The notes under the pieces: generated by a model
What the model was told of the DNA's origin: nothing
The model's database searches: none
Seen by the model: only the letters and a program-made list of their open reading frames with translations
Position numbers and translations under genes: made by a program
Source of the DNA: Methanothrix sp.
Lineage (GTDB): Archaea; Halobacteriota; Methanosarcinia; Methanotrichales; Methanotrichaceae
Direction of reading: 5' to 3'
NCBI GenBank assembly: GCA_011391755.1
Contig: JAABPZ010000037.1
Location: 1-6,611, forward strand
Length of the DNA: 6,611 nucleotides
Shown: positions 5,736 to 6,611 of the stretch, in pieces
Numbering within the stretch: the first letter of the stretch is position 1
Layout of the letters: each line of letters starts with the position of its first letter

Positions 5736-6611
5736 TGGAAAAAGTTGTCTCTCTGCAGCTTCGGGTTGCGGAAGCCTATCACAAAGATGCAGGAAAGGGC
5801 GTGGCCAGGATTGGAGCGGTTGCATTGACCTCCCTCTCCCTGGAAAACGGCGGGGTGGTGGAGATCAAAGGAAAAGACAAGCTCTACGCCATCGCCTGGC
5901 CCGGAAACCCTGATGATCCAGAGGATCTCATCAGAATTGACGGGAATACCCGCGCCAACCTGGGTGCGGGGATAGACAGCAAAGTTGTTATCACCCGGGC
6001 CGAGGCAAGACCGGCTCGAAAGATCGTTGTCGCTCCTACGCGCCAGATCCGGCTTATGGGCGGGCCGCAGTACTTGCTTCGTATGCTGCAAGGAAGAGCG
6101 GTTGTCAAGGGTGAGATGCTGCGCGTGGAGATGATCAATAGCAGCCTCAACCTGGCCGTGGTCAGCACAATGCCAGCCGGTGCGGTAATCGTAACTTCCG
6201 AGACTATCATCAGCATCACCAGAGAGACTTTAGAAGAGCTGGCACTGCAAGTGCGAGATATCTCTTACGAGGATATCGGCGGCCTTTCCCGCGAGATCAG
6301 AGAGATCAGGGAGATGATTGAAGTCCCACTGCGTCATCCGGAGCTTTTCTCTCGCCTGGGCATCAATCCACCTCGCGGAGTGCTGCTCTACGGACCGCCC
6401 GGAACGGGAAAGACGCTCATCGCCCGGGCCGTGGCCAGCGAGACCGACGCCAACTTCATATCCATCTCCGGTCCTGAGATCGTCTCCAAGTTTTATGGAG
6501 AAAGCGAGCAGCGGCTGCGCCAGATCTTCGAGGAGGCCGCTAAAGCCGCTCCCTCTATCATCTTCATCGATGAGATCGACTCCATCGCTCCCAAGCGAGG
6601 CGAGGTCACAG
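5735..6611 (+). CDS. cdc48: CDC48/VAT-type AAA ATPase, N-domain and start of D1 (partial)
   Basis: The first 292 residues are present and the gene runs off the window; full-length homologues have about 730-ish residues with two ATPase rings. These hexameric unfoldases extract and unfold substrates for the proteasome. Residues 3-90 are the double-psi beta-barrel ([20 protein letters not shown], with [13 protein letters not shown] at 72-84), 91-163 the second N-subdomain, and the D1 domain begins at the linker YEDIGGL (178-184). D1 shows [10 protein letters not shown] (201-210), PPRGVLLYG, Walker A GPPGTGKT (220-227), the pore-loop region KFYGESEQR (252-260) and Walker B IIFIDEID (275-282), all intact. 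The ATG overlaps the regulator's stop (TAATG), with GGAG-type sequence inside the regulator's end, so translation is coupled and the genes form an operon. Heat-shock control by the upstream regulator is likely; an hsp20 gene may follow outside the window. Confidence 0.95.
   Translation, partial: MEKVVSLQLRVAEAYHKDAGKGVARIGAVALTSLSLENGGVVEIKGKDKLYAIAWPGNPDDPEDLIRIDGNTRANLGAGIDSKVVITRAEARPARKIVVAPTRQIRLMGGPQYLLRMLQGRAVVKGEMLRVEMINSSLNLAVVSTMPAGAVIVTSETIISITRETLEELALQVRDISYEDIGGLSREIREIREMIEVPLRHPELFSRLGINPPRGVLLYGPPGTGKTLIARAVASETDANFISISGPEIVSKFYGESEQRLRQIFEEAAKAAPSIIFIDEIDSIAPKRGEVT

Noticed and set aside
5714..6219. Minus-strand open frames opposite cdc48
   Set aside because: Antisense to a well-conserved AAA ATPase; no motifs.

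Overview
The window looks like chromosome from a methanogenic archaeon, most likely a Methanosarcinales/Methanotrichales type (Methanothrix-like; genus is inference). The reasons are a clear Sep-tRNA:Cys-tRNA synthase (found almost only in methanogens and relatives), a VAT/CDC48-type AAA ATPase preceded by an archaeal heat-shock-type regulator, TATA-like promoter elements, GGAGGTGA-type ribosome binding sites, and several small secreted proteins dense in N-glycosylation sequons.

Layout. 1-234 (+) is the 3' end of a gene, possibly of a winged-helix protein. It converges on 329-799 (-), a small secreted protein with three copies of a FLxDxWTP-like motif; a hairpin plus T-tract lies between them. 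Upstream on the same strand is 897-1835 (-), a glycerophosphodiester phosphodiesterase fused to a C-terminal eight-cysteine small domain. It is divergent from 1922-3067 (+), pscS, followed after 4 bases by a secreted or lipid-anchored three-TPR protein (3072-3638, +). The TPR gene's 3' end runs antisense into a decayed relative (about 3536-3800, -) of the next gene, 3902-4570 (-), an intact secreted beta-rich protein. That gene is divergent from a 100-residue membrane protein (4735-5037, +), possibly a minimal cytochrome-b-like protein, and the two share a symmetric TATA region. Last come 5106-5735 (+), a 209-residue regulator resembling Phr/HSR1, and, overlapping it by one base, cdc48/VAT (5735 to the window end, +).

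Functional view. pscS makes Cys-tRNA(Cys) from phosphoseryl-tRNA. The regulator-cdc48 pair matches the autoregulated heat-shock operon described in Archaeoglobus fulgidus (HSR1-Cdc48-Hsp20). A sequence close to the HSR1 operator recalled from that work, CTAAC-N5-GTTAG, lies just upstream of the regulator, and a related element lies upstream of the small membrane protein gene. The most notable points are this candidate regulon, the phosphodiesterase/Cys-rich fusion, and the collapsed duplicate of the secreted-protein gene that appears to have reshaped the C-terminus of the TPR gene. I saw no RNA gene, CRISPR array or insertion sequence.
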